Made by a program: the position numbers and the translations under genes. From NCBI RefSeq assembly GCF_011761345.1, contig NZ_JAASRY010000004.1, forward strand, positions 186,001 to 250,000: DNA of 64,000 nt, given 5' to 3'. Each line of letters opens with the position of its first letter. Position 1 is the first letter of the stretch. The notes under the pieces are model-generated. The model ran no database searches, was not told the origin of the DNA, and saw nothing but the letters and a program-made list of their open reading frames with translations. Positions 40,499 to 50,988 of the stretch are shown piece by piece. This stretch comes from Thalassobacillus devorans (GTDB lineage Bacteria > Bacillota > Bacilli > Bacillales > Halobacillaceae).

Positions 40499-41455
40499 TT
40501 ATCTTAGCACATGCTGAACTTTTTCAACAAATTCCTTTCTGTCTTTCCAGGCGGCATGAAGCCAATCAAGGTGGCCCGCTAATTTCTGGTCTTGCCTCTT
40601 ATATTTGCGATAGGCATACAGCCACTCACGCATTAAATCACTTGGGACCAGAATCCCCTTCAACCACGCTTCTTTCCACTTGGTCGCATGAAAATAAACA
40701 GTAAGCTCCTTTAATGAATGATGGGTATGGGGTAAAAATCTTTGACCTAATTGGATATCGTCATACAGTTCCGGTCCCATTTGTAAAAGGTCGAAATCAA
40801 TCAGCTTCACTGCGCCATCCCGTGTTCGGATGAAATTATGATGAGCGACGTCACCATGCAGCCAAGTTTTCCGTTCCCAAGCATCTTCTTCAATGGCAGC
40901 CCAGTCCAAACGCTCGAAGTCATCCAGAGTTTTGCTCGCAAATTGGTGAAGTTCCTGGAATAAAGTCCGATTCCCCCCATAGGAGAATGCCGGAAATGTT
41001 TTTTCAAACTGTTCCAGTCTTCGCTGGTATTTAATATAGAGTGGATTTTGAAGTAACAGAGGCGCTTCAATTCCCTCTGTACTGGTATGAAAATCTTGCA
41101 CTACTTTACTTGCGGCTAATCGGTCACTTTTATAGGAAAAAAGAAGATGATCCCCTTTTAACCACTTAAACAATCCCCATTCGCCATCTGCATTAGAAAT
41201 CACCCAACTGCCATCAGGGTAAGAAAGAGGTTCTGCAGCATACAGTCGCGCTTCTTTCCATTGTTCGAAAAAAGTATGTTGTTTTTCTAGTTTTTCATGA
41301 CTTTCATAACATTTCAGCGCATACTCATTTCCTTGGGATTTCACCCAATAGACATCCTGTTTTATATTTTTGACATCTTCCACAGACAGTCCTTTTCTGT
41401 TTAAAAAAGGAAGAAGGCGATTCCATTTAGAATCGCCCTGGTACTTACTCGTCAT
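40499..41455 (-). CDS. ysxE: Spore coat-associated kinase-like protein YsxE
   Basis: Protein of about 318 residues with an aminoglycoside phosphotransferase/CotS-like fold: KQDVYWVKSQGNEYALKCY resembles the nucleotide-binding strand with Lys, and WLHGDVAHHNFIRT and KLIDFDLLQMGPELYD form the catalytic loop and metal-binding Asp. CotS/YsxE/YutH proteins are spore coat components. The start at 41455 (MTSKYQGDSKWN) overlaps the safA stop by 11 nt and has no strong ribosome site of its own, suggesting coupling to safA. Longer readings run into safA and are not supported. Confidence 0.85.
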   Translation of the reverse strand: MTSKYQGDSKWNRLLPFLNRKGLSVEDVKNIKQDVYWVKSQGNEYALKCYESHEKLEKQHTFFEQWKEARLYAAEPLSYPDGSWVISNADGEWGLFKWLKGDHLLFSYKSDRLAASKVVQDFHTSTEGIEAPLLLQNPLYIKYQRRLEQFEKTFPAFSYGGNRTLFQELHQFASKTLDDFERLDWAAIEEDAWERKTWLHGDVAHHNFIRTRDGAVKLIDFDLLQMGPELYDDIQLGQRFLPHTHHSLKELTVYFHATKWKEAWLKGILVPSDLMREWLYAYRKYKRQDQKLAGHLDWLHAAWKDRKEFVEKVQHVLR

Positions 41456-42443
41456 CGTCGTCAAAGTCGTAAGAATACGGCATCTGACTTCCCATGCCTC
41501 CTGGGAGTGGCTGGCCAGGTTGACCATACCCCATCTGTCCCATTTGCTGACCGCCCCAAGGCATCATTTGCTGATAGGGAGCCATTCCATGCTGCATCTG
41601 AGGCATTCCCTGCATCTGAGGCATCATCTGGCCTTGCTGCTGATACGGCATCGGCTGCTGCATACCGTAGCCTGGCATCATATGTGGAGGCATCTGGTGT
41701 CCCCACATCGGCATAGCTCCCTTTTTCCCTCCGCCACAACCACAGTCATCAGCCATTGGCATTTGCGGTGGCATAGCTGCAGATTCTTCCTCCTCGTGCA
41801 TCCACATGCCCTGCACTTGAGGCATAGGACCCTGATGATAAGCTCCTTTATAAGAGCTTTCCATATCATCTTCACAATGGAAATCACTATGAACCAAGTG
41901 ACCTTGCGGCATTGGAGGACATGGCATCGGCGGGCAGAACACAGGATAGTATCCAGGCGGACACAATGGCATTGGATGATGCATTGCCGGCTGAACCTGC
42001 GGCATTTCTTTTACCGATTCAATTGATTCCTCTTTCACTTTTTCTTTCGGTGGTGCAGGAGGCTGGTAAGGCATCTGCGGCAAGTGGAAAGTCGTGTAGT
42101 AGTTTTGCAGCTGTTGTTCCATCATTGGCATTTGGATTGGCATCATTTGCTGCATCGGAGGCATCATCGGCTTTTCTTTCTCATCTTCTTTTATTTGCGG
42201 CATTGGTTTAGGGGCTTCCTTCTTATAAGGAACCTTTGGTGCTGCTTTTGGTTGTTCTTTTTGCATCGGTGCTTCTTTCTTCACTTGCTTTGTTCCCTGT
42301 GGTACTTTGATCTTCATACCCGGCATGATCATATCCGGGTTGGATAACTGGGTATTCATTTGTTTCAGTTGTTCGAAATCAACTCCATACTTTTGAGCGA
42401 TTTTCCACAACGTATCACCTTTCTGAACAATATGAATTCTCAC
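41445..42443 (-). CDS. safA: Spore coat assembly protein SafA
   Basis: Morphogenetic protein that builds the inner spore coat and interacts with SpoVID. It has 332 residues. The GTG start at 42443, with AAGGAG 8 nt upstream, gives (M)RIHIVQKGDTLWKIAQKYG, one N-terminal LysM domain (about 2-46) that binds cortex peptidoglycan. A Lys/Pro-rich linker (about 50-110) follows. The C-terminal part is extremely rich in Met, Pro, Gln and Gly with repeated PMPQ, GMPQM and QMMP words, and it ends in a very acidic DFDDDDE tail. Short Cys-rich patches (DDCGCGGG, CPPMPCPPMP) could cross-link. The C-terminal half should diverge quickly between species. Confidence 0.9.
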   Translation of the reverse strand: MRIHIVQKGDTLWKIAQKYGVDFEQLKQMNTQLSNPDMIMPGMKIKVPQGTKQVKKEAPMQKEQPKAAPKVPYKKEAPKPMPQIKEDEKEKPMMPPMQQMMPIQMPMMEQQLQNYYTTFHLPQMPYQPPAPPKEKVKEESIESVKEMPQVQPAMHHPMPLCPPGYYPVFCPPMPCPPMPQGHLVHSDFHCEDDMESSYKGAYHQGPMPQVQGMWMHEEEESAAMPPQMPMADDCGCGGGKKGAMPMWGHQMPPHMMPGYGMQQPMPYQQQGQMMPQMQGMPQMQHGMAPYQQMMPWGGQQMGQMGYGQPGQPLPGGMGSQMPYSYDFDDDDE

Positions 42444-42617
42444 ATTAGTAGCTCCTTTCTTTATACAAATCAAACGATTTGAACAAGAAATCTTCATAAC
42501 AACTTATGCACAGGATGGGAAAAGTTGATGAAAAAGCCTAAACTTTTTTAAACAAGTTTCACTCATATCTATTCAGCCAGGCGTATATCCGTTACCAATC
42601 AAATAATTCAGGCACAC

Positions 42618-42658
42618 AAAAAACCGGATCACGGCTATTTGTGACCCGGTTAATTTTT
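42618..42658 (-). terminator. Terminator after pheA
   Basis: On the minus strand AACCGG-GTCAC / GTGAT-CCGGTT is followed by TTTT. It ends the spo0B-obgE-pheB-pheA transcript and separates it from safA, whose own leader (42444-42617) holds no gene. Confidence 0.82.
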
Positions 42659-43556
42659 ACTCGGCTGCCTGCAAGTTTGGTGTAGAAACATTCAATTCAA
42701 AGCTTGGATAGGTTCCCAACAGTTTTAACGAACATCCTAAGGCCTCAAGTTCTGCCTCTACTCCCGGAAACAGCACTTGGTCATAAGGCTGATCGATATC
42801 GATCAAGAAAAAATAGTTACCCAGACCCGTTTTCATTGGTCTGGATTCTATTTTGGATAAGTTCATTTTTCTCCATGCAAACGCAGCGAGCACTTGATGA
42901 AGCGCACCTGCATAATCTTTCGGCAATGTCACCATTACCATCGTTTTTTGTTTGGTCGGTATATGATCGCGAATATTTAGTGTCTTCGGCTGCTTTTGAA
43001 CAACAATAAATCGGGTGTGGTTATTAGCATAGTCATGGATGTCATGCTGTAAGATAGTCAATCCATTTTGTTCAGCAGCCAAATGATTCCCTATAGCTGC
43101 AATCGGTTTATCAGATTCAGCGACTATTTCTGCTGCTCTCCCTGTCGAAGACGTATAGCAGAGTTCTGCCTCTGGATAGTTTTTATGCAAATATTGATGA
43201 CACTGAGCTATTGCATGACTGTGCGAATACACCTCGGTAATCCCGTCCTTCTCCGGGTCATAATCACCCCGTACGAGGAGGTGCTGTTTAATTGGGACGG
43301 TCATCTCAGCAACAATCGGCAAGTCGACATGGTGCGTCAAATAATCAATCGTTAAATGAACAGACCCTTCGATTGCATTTTCTATTGGGACTACTCCGGT
43401 ATCTATTTCTCCTGCCTCCACGGCATCCAGGCATGCCGGAATCGTCTCATAGCTTGTGAATTCCCCTTCCTCGAACAAGGCATCCACCGCCATTTTTGTA
43501 AAAGTTCCTCTTGGGCCTAAATATCCAATCTTTTGGTTGTTTTCAGATTCTGGCAT
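42657..43556 (-). CDS. pheA: Prephenate dehydratase
   Basis: Converts prephenate to phenylpyruvate in phenylalanine synthesis. It has 299 residues, monofunctional (no chorismate mutase). The catalytic part (about 8-190) begins GYLGPRGTFTKMA and contains GVVPIENAIEGSVHLT and NNHTRFIVV. The C-terminal ACT domain (about 205-285), with ESRPMKTGLGNYFFLIDI (the ESRP and GLG regions bind phenylalanine), gives feedback inhibition. It follows the ACT-domain gene by 21 nt. Confidence 0.97.
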   Translation of the reverse strand: MPESENNQKIGYLGPRGTFTKMAVDALFEEGEFTSYETIPACLDAVEAGEIDTGVVPIENAIEGSVHLTIDYLTHHVDLPIVAEMTVPIKQHLLVRGDYDPEKDGITEVYSHSHAIAQCHQYLHKNYPEAELCYTSSTGRAAEIVAESDKPIAAIGNHLAAEQNGLTILQHDIHDYANNHTRFIVVQKQPKTLNIRDHIPTKQKTMVMVTLPKDYAGALHQVLAAFAWRKMNLSKIESRPMKTGLGNYFFLIDIDQPYDQVLFPGVEAELEALGCSLKLLGTYPSFELNVSTPNLQAAE

Positions 43557-43577
43557 GTCTTTTTGTCCTCCTTGCTG

Positions 43578-44027
43578 TTACGCTCCTGTACTTAATAGAT
43601 CAACACGATTGATGAAATCCACCTTTTTCAACCTTTGAATCAATTCATCAATCGAGATGGTCATCCCTGCTGTATTCAACGATAATGTGACATTCGCTTT
43701 TCCCTGTAATGGGATGGTCTGATGGATGGTAAGCACATTACACCCTGCCTTCGCTACCGCTGCCAACAGCTTGGATAATGAACCTTTCCTGTCTTCCAAG
43801 TGAAAAAAAAGAGTGATCATTTGTTCTTTGACCATTTCCTGAAATGGGTAGACAGCATCCCGGTATTTATAAAAGGCGCTTCTCGATAGATCGACCTTCT
43901 GAACGGCTTCAAATATGGACTCGACACTGCCTTTTTCCAGCAATGACTTGGCTTCAATCGTTTTTTTCATAGCCTCTGGCAAAACGTCACTTCTGACAAG
44001 GTAAAAGTGTTCTTTTTTCTCCCCCAT
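43578..44027 (-). CDS. pheB: ACT-domain protein PheB (UPF0735)
   Basis: Protein of 149 residues with a helix-turn-helix-like N-terminal part ([22 protein letters not shown]) and a C-terminal ACT domain (about 70-145, [23 protein letters not shown]). ACT domains commonly bind amino acids. In B. subtilis it is encoded between obg and pheA and once thought to be a chorismate mutase; its function is unsettled. Conserved operon position here. Confidence 0.88.
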   Translation of the reverse strand: MGEKKEHFYLVRSDVLPEAMKKTIEAKSLLEKGSVESIFEAVQKVDLSRSAFYKYRDAVYPFQEMVKEQMITLFFHLEDRKGSLSKLLAAVAKAGCNVLTIHQTIPLQGKANVTLSLNTAGMTISIDELIQRLKKVDFINRVDLLSTGA

Positions 44028-44080
44028 TTACATCCCCCTTTTCTACAGCGTCTCTTTCGCTTCTCAGGGTACTACCTCAT

Positions 44081-45909
<1,829 letters not shown>

Positions 45910-45945
45910 GAAAGTCCCTCCCGTTCCTGATAACGTAATAAAAGA

Positions 45946-45954
45946 ATTATAGCA
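45946..45954 (-). promoter_or_regulatory. Extended -10 promoter of spo0B-obgE
   Basis: TGC-TATAAT on the minus strand with a poor -35 region; it would start an mRNA about 30 nt upstream of the spo0B ATG. It lies just outside the repeat element. Confidence 0.6.
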
Positions 45955-46021
45955 AAAATCAACAGCAAAGGCGACCGCTCCGAGCCGTATGCACTTGAAG
46001 TAATTCTCCGAAATATGGTTA

Positions 46022-46600
46022 TTCAATTATAGGGTCGAAAAGTCGAAGACTTGATTTCGAGATGTTATTTGGGAGTTTAGGGGCGGTGGGGAAGGATTCG
46101 CTTTCCGCGGGGAAGACGGCAAGCCTCCTCGAGCTTAAAGCTCTGCGGGGTCTTGCCAGTCTATCCTTTCCCGCAGGAGTCTCAACCTTCTCCATCGCCC
46201 CTTACCATAAAAAGTTATCGAAATCACCTTTTGGGACAGGCCCATTATAATGAAAAAAGACGATTTGCCCTTTATAGTTGCCCACGCACGATTATTTTGA
46301 ATTAAAGGCAATATGGCACGAAAAAGAAGGTTTCTGAGCCGTTTTCTTCCCCGTGAGGAAGCTCGCCAGGTCCCCCGCAGGAAAGAAGTGAATGCGTAAT
46401 CGCCTTGGGAGACACGACACGCATAAGCAGAACAGCAAAAGGGAAGTGGTCTTTCTTCCCGTTGATGGGCTGCTTATGTCGCGAGTGTCTAGGCGATGGA
46501 GCTGGAAAGCGAGTCGTTTCTCAGCCCATTCCTTTCCACTTATGGTAACGGACCCAACTATCTCGAAACTGAGTCTTCAAGTAAAGGGAGCTTTACTTGA
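46022..46600. repeat. Dispersed palindromic repeat, copy 3 (with nested element)
   Basis: Lies between the rpmA terminator and the spo0B promoter. The left arm GTCGAAGACTTGATTTCGAGA (about 46042-46062) is followed by a complete unit (about 46080-46202). A spacer, then a partly deleted inverted unit (about 46325-46540) carrying the nested hairpin element follow. The right arm TATCTCGAAACTGAGTCTTC lies at about 46558-46577. The first unit almost matches the insert-bearing unit of copy 4 but has no insert. Confidence 0.87.
46386..46509. mobile_element. Nested 118-bp hairpin element plus 6-bp direct repeat, copy 1
   Basis: Flanked by GGAAAG at 46380-46385 and 46504-46509. Inside, five successive stems close a loop: ATCGCCT/AGGCGAT, AGACAC/GTGTCT, CATAAGCAG/CTGCTTATG, CAGCAA/TTGATG (one mismatch) and GGGAAG/CTTCCC. 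The same element, the same length, lies at 58933-59056. It has no reading frame of note. Confidence 0.75.
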
Positions 46601-46628
46601 ATAGTGAGATTTATTAAAGCCTAATAGA

Positions 46629-46667
46629 AAAAAGCCGCGCTGATGCAGTGCATAGCGCGGCTTTTCG
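46629..46667 (-). terminator. Terminator after rpmA
   Basis: On the minus strand AAAAGCCGCGCT / AGCGCGGCTTTTTT forms a strong hairpin and T-run, ending the rplU-prp-rpmA transcript. Confidence 0.92.
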
Positions 46668-46694
46668 CTTGGGGTTTCTATAAATGCCAGCGGT

Positions 46695-47328
<634 letters not shown>

Positions 47329-47340
47329 GATACACAAGCC

Positions 47341-47652
47341 TTACGCATTGATTTTATCAATCGTTAGCTTCGTGTACGGCTGACGGTGACCTTGTTTACG
47401 CTTGTAGTTTTTCTTTGGCTTGTATTTGAAGACAGTGATCTTCTTCTGACGGCCTTGTTTTTCAACTTTAGCTGTAACAGAAGCACCATCTACGAATGGA
47501 GCACCGACTTTCACGTCATCTCCTCCGCCAATGAAAAGTACATTGTCAAATGTGACTGAGTCACCGTTTTCTCCGCTGACTTTCTCAACGTAGATCGTTT
47601 GACCTTCTTCTACTTTGAATTGCTTACCACCAGTTTCAATAATTGCGTACAT
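47341..47652 (-). CDS. rplU: 50S ribosomal protein L21
   Basis: Ribosomal protein of 103 residues with typical start [18 protein letters not shown] and end [22 protein letters not shown]. First gene of rplU-prp-rpmA, preceded by a structured leader and GGAGG. Confidence 0.98.
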   Translation of the reverse strand: MYAIIETGGKQFKVEEGQTIYVEKVSGENGDSVTFDNVLFIGGGDDVKVGAPFVDGASVTAKVEKQGRQKKITVFKYKPKKNYKRKQGHRQPYTKLTIDKINA

Positions 47653-47661
47653 TGCTGCACC

Positions 47662-47755
47662 TCCTCATAGAACTAAGACTCGCCATCCCAGGTACCACCT
47701 TGGTTTCAAAACCTGTTCTGAGCGGTTGTAGCAGTCGGGTGCTACTAGAATAACA
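47662..47755 (-). promoter_or_regulatory. L21 leader (autoregulatory structure of rplU)
   Basis: The 5' leader on the minus strand forms hairpins (GTAGCACCCGACTGCTAC and CAGGTTTTGAAACC-type with CCAAGGTGGTACCTGGG). Position and shape fit the Firmicute L21 leader, through which L21 is thought to control its own operon. Boundaries are approximate. Confidence 0.6.
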
Positions 47756-47760
47756 TAATG

Positions 47761-47790
47761 ATGTTATCATGATTCAAAAGCTTTTGTCAA
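47761..47790 (-). promoter_or_regulatory. Promoter of rplU operon
   Basis: TTGACA (47785-47790), 18-nt spacer, TAACAT (47761-47766) on the minus strand. The -35 box overlaps the last codons of rng. Confidence 0.6.
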
Positions 47791-49207
47791 CATGATAGCC
47801 GCGACTTGCCACATATTCTCTGACCGTATTCAGCGAACCTGCCATCTCTATCATATAATCATTCAGAACAGGATCGACACGGAAAAAGACTTCCTGAGGA
47901 ATTTTACTAGAAACAGAAGTAGAAAGCAATTGTTTTTTCAATTGATCAAGTTCAGGTGAAACAGCCACTAGTATTGCTTCATGAGAAGAATCTTCCAAAG
48001 CCAGTATGTCCCTTTCCATTTGGAACAATACGGTGCTCCGTTTTTTGTGACTAGTCACATTTTCCGTCAATTTACTGGACCAGGAAGCGTATTCCCTTTT
48101 TCTCGTTATTTCATACAGGCCGAGTTTCGTAAATCCATGGCATACCGTGGGAATCGGATCGTTTTTCATTGCTTGTTTCAATGCGCTCTCGATACCGTCA
48201 TTATTTTTCCTGGAGCCGGTGTTGATAAAATCAATCATAACGATACCCGACAAGTTCCTTAACCTGATTTGTCTTGCGATTTCATTGACTGATGCCAGGT
48301 TTGCCTGATAAGCAGTCTGTCCTTTGTCAGAACGCCCTGTAAACCCATGGCTGTTGACATCAATCACATTCATTGCTTCCGTTTCATCTATTGTTAAATT
48401 GACCCCTTTAGCAGCTGCAACAGAGCGTTGTACCAACTTTTCCTGACACTCATTAATCGAATAGCCCTGATGATTATTCCAATGTTTTACCCATTTAATC
48501 CGGTCACTATATAAAGGATACATGCTTTTTATTTGCTTAGATAAACTTGCGTCATCAACAATACATTCATCAATGAAATGTATGGGATATTTTCTCAAAA
48601 CGCCATCAGGTACCAGTGTGGATTCCATGATCATGCCAGGCTTCTTTCTGTCTATTCTTCCCTTCGCCTGGCGCCACTTTTCTCTTAAAAAGGACAACTC
48701 ATTCCTGATAGAGGACGAGTCCAGGTGTTTTGCGGCAGTGCGAACAATAACACCTTCCTTTTTTTCGAGCATGGGTGTAATTATCTCCTTCAAATTTGCC
48801 TGTTCTTCTTTCGAGATTTTATGGGAAACCGAAACCTGGTCTCTTTTCGGCAAATAAACGGAGTAAGAACCAGCTATGGTGAGGTCTGTCGTGAGTAATG
48901 GTCCCTTTTTACCGATTCCATCCTTTTTAACTTGCACAATGATATATTGGCCAATGGTAAGTAATGATTCGATCCGCTCGCCCTGGTTTCCAATTTCCTG
49001 CTGCCTCAAAAAACCATTTGTCCCTGTACCGATATCAACAAAAGCCGCCTGCAGTCCTTTTTCAACATTGACGACTTTTCCTAAATAAATATGATCGACT
49101 TGCGACCGGTCCAACTCACGGTCGAAAAAAACTTCGACTAATTTATTATCTTCATAAAGTAAGGCAGCCTTCTCACTTGAACGGCATGCTATATATAAGT
49201 TCCTCAT
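47774..49207 (-). CDS. rng: Ribonuclease E/G family protein
   Basis: Endoribonuclease of 477 residues. The N-terminal S1-type RNA-binding domain (about 37-115) contains HIYLGKVVNVEKGLQAAFVDIG. The DNase I-like catalytic domain holds the two metal-binding aspartates in NVIDVNSHGFTG and VMIDFINTGSRKN. There is no long C-terminal scaffold, so it is RNase G-sized. The usual Zn-link cysteines (CPxCxGxG) of RNase E/G are not seen. B. subtilis lacks an RNase E/G, whereas several other Bacillaceae carry rng here next to rplU. Confidence 0.92.
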   Translation of the reverse strand: MRNLYIACRSSEKAALLYEDNKLVEVFFDRELDRSQVDHIYLGKVVNVEKGLQAAFVDIGTGTNGFLRQQEIGNQGERIESLLTIGQYIIVQVKKDGIGKKGPLLTTDLTIAGSYSVYLPKRDQVSVSHKISKEEQANLKEIITPMLEKKEGVIVRTAAKHLDSSSIRNELSFLREKWRQAKGRIDRKKPGMIMESTLVPDGVLRKYPIHFIDECIVDDASLSKQIKSMYPLYSDRIKWVKHWNNHQGYSINECQEKLVQRSVAAAKGVNLTIDETEAMNVIDVNSHGFTGRSDKGQTAYQANLASVNEIARQIRLRNLSGIVMIDFINTGSRKNNDGIESALKQAMKNDPIPTVCHGFTKLGLYEITRKREYASWSSKLTENVTSHKKRSTVLFQMERDILALEDSSHEAILVAVSPELDQLKKQLLSTSVSSKIPQEVFFRVDPVLNDYMIEMAGSLNTVREYVASRGYHVDKSF

Positions 49208-49218
49208 CTAATCCCTCT

Positions 49219-50079
49219 TTATTTATAAATCTGTGCGAGTTCACGGATTGGAAGGTGTGGGTTCCCATGAGTAAAAAAATACTCCAGACAATCCTCTTCT
49301 CTTATCCATACGTTTCCTTTCCGCCCCTTCAAAAAATACCTTTGTTGTCTATCATTACGGATTCGGCTCAAAACATTCCATATGGTTTCCTCAGGCTCAA
49401 TCGGCCGCGTTACCACTTTCCCAGGTGGTTCATTATTACCATGGCGATGCATTAAATAGCGCATAAATGAATAATAGCGTCGTTTCCATTCTAGTCTATT
49501 TTCTAATAATAGGAAAGCAGCCAATAAGCAGCCGTGGAGCGTAAAGTAGGAAAGGAAGGTGAGCAGCAGGATGGATGCTATTAATAAGCCGGCTGAAAAT
49601 ATGATGGTTAAATGATGGGAGACACGATAAGAGTAAAAACGATTTAAGAGGTAAAAAAGTATTTTCCCTCCATCCAAAGGCCATATAGGAAGAAGATTGA
49701 ATGCAAGAATCAGCCAGTTATAAGAGATAGCTGTTCTAATCCATGTTGTAGGTTCAGGGAATAATATCACCAGAGAATATAAGAGGGTTAACATCCATAT
49801 GTGCTGGAATGGCCCTGCTAACGTGACATAAACCTGTTCATGCATCGGCCGACTGCCATGCTCTTCCGATTCCATCGTTCCCCCAAACAGCCATAGGGTC
49901 ACTTTTTTAATTCTCCAGTGAAAAAATTTTGCCATCCGGAAATGCCCCCATTCATGTATGGTGACGATGGCAAATAAAATCAGGAGCTCTATGAAAGCCC
50001 CTGTGAGAATAGCGGTAAATACCAATAGAATCAAAATCGGATGTAAGTGAACATGCGTTAAAAAGTCACGGAGTTTCAT
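49219..50079 (-). CDS. spoIVFB: Intramembrane metalloprotease SpoIVFB
   Basis: Site-2-protease-type enzyme of the mother cell that cuts pro-sigma-K, held inactive by SpoIVFA and BofA. It has 286 residues with several membrane spans. The zinc motif HEWGH is at 42-46 and the third ligand Asp136 is in LPIWPLDGGK. A C-terminal cytoplasmic CBS-like part (about 195-286) follows. The start at 50079 overlaps the end of spoIVFA by 14 nt, so the two are made together. Confidence 0.95.
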   Translation of the reverse strand: MKLRDFLTHVHLHPILILLVFTAILTGAFIELLILFAIVTIHEWGHFRMAKFFHWRIKKVTLWLFGGTMESEEHGSRPMHEQVYVTLAGPFQHIWMLTLLYSLVILFPEPTTWIRTAISYNWLILAFNLLPIWPLDGGKILFYLLNRFYSYRVSHHLTIIFSAGLLIASILLLTFLSYFTLHGCLLAAFLLLENRLEWKRRYYSFMRYLMHRHGNNEPPGKVVTRPIEPEETIWNVLSRIRNDRQQRYFLKGRKGNVWIREEDCLEYFFTHGNPHLPIRELAQIYK

Positions 50080-50836
50080 CGACTTTAATCGCCTCAACAG
50101 GATCAATAAATTTATTGTCCTTTTCGATAGCAAAGTAGAAGTCGCTTGCTTGTCCAGGTTCAGGCTTGACACTACCTATAATGTCGTTTGGTTTCACATG
50201 TTCATATAAATGAACATCAATGGAAGAAAGGTAGCCGTAAACACTTTTACTCCCATCCACATGCTGAATGATAATCGTCTGATCTGTTTGTGCATTTTTC
50301 CCCGCAAAAACCACTGTGCCTTCATCCATGGCAACGACCTCCGACGGCTGCTCGGAAGTCATGACAATTCCTTCTCCATGAGTCTGGAATGTTTCACTCA
50401 CCACTCCGCTAACGGGCAGGGCAGCCTGTTTAGGTACCACGTCCCCTGGTGGTTCGACTAACTGCAAAGGACTCCCGAACTTTTCGTGATACCAGGAGGT
50501 AACCGCTGCAAATGGAAAATCTTCAGTCATGTTGTGTACAACCCAGGCTTTAGGCTTTTGAACCCAGCCTGCCTCCATTTGCACTAAACTTGCCACCCCA
50601 AAAAACAAACAGGCAGCAATGATAGCTTTTAGTAAAAAATACCCCGGCTTCTGATCTCTCTTTTGACCCGACGAGCCAGGAGATGATTGGGCAAAGGGTA
50701 AATATCCATGTTTTTCTTCCTCTTGTACCGGATAATACATAGTCTTGGCCTCAGCATGTTTGTTCTTTTTAGGAAGCGCTTTTTCTCGTTTACGTGATGC
50801 GATACTTTTACGTACTTTTTCAATATCTTTCCCCAT
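50066..50836 (-). CDS. spoIVFA: SpoIVFA, inhibitor/anchor of SpoIVFB
   Basis: Mother-cell membrane protein that holds the SpoIVFB complex and is cleaved by SpoIVB. It has 256 residues: a basic cytoplasmic N-terminus, one membrane span (about 70-88, LLKAIIAACLFFGVASLV), and an extracellular C-terminal M23/LytM-like domain (GTVVFAGKNAQTDQTIIIQHVDG, SVYGYLSSIDVHLYEHV) lacking the full zinc set, as is usual for SpoIVFA. Start at 50836 is preferred to 50848 because of GGATGG spacing. The gap before minD (50837-50986) is free of genes. Confidence 0.92.
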   Translation of the reverse strand: MGKDIEKVRKSIASRKREKALPKKNKHAEAKTMYYPVQEEEKHGYLPFAQSSPGSSGQKRDQKPGYFLLKAIIAACLFFGVASLVQMEAGWVQKPKAWVVHNMTEDFPFAAVTSWYHEKFGSPLQLVEPPGDVVPKQAALPVSGVVSETFQTHGEGIVMTSEQPSEVVAMDEGTVVFAGKNAQTDQTIIIQHVDGSKSVYGYLSSIDVHLYEHVKPNDIIGSVKPEPGQASDFYFAIEKDNKFIDPVEAIKVDETP

Positions 50837-50950
50837 AATGGCTACCATCCCTTACATGAGATTTGTACAAGTCTATGTAAAGAATCCGGAAACTATGAGA
50901 AAAATCGTTTTCTATAAACCCCAGCCATCATTATCGCCACAAAAAAGACT

Positions 50951-50988
50951 AAAAAGAAAACCGTCTCTAAAGAGACAGTTTTCTTTTT
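50951..50988 (-). terminator. Terminator after minD
   Basis: On the minus strand AAAAAGAAAACTGTCTCT pairs with AGAGACGGTTTTCTTTTT around a 2-nt loop. The dyad covers the minD stop codon and ends the mreB-to-minD operon. Confidence 0.85.

Noticed and set aside
41370-42026. 218-residue His/Arg-rich frame antisense to safA
   Set aside because: It is the mirror of the Met/Gln/Pro/Gly-rich coding region; low-complexity GC-skewed codons leave the opposite strand open.
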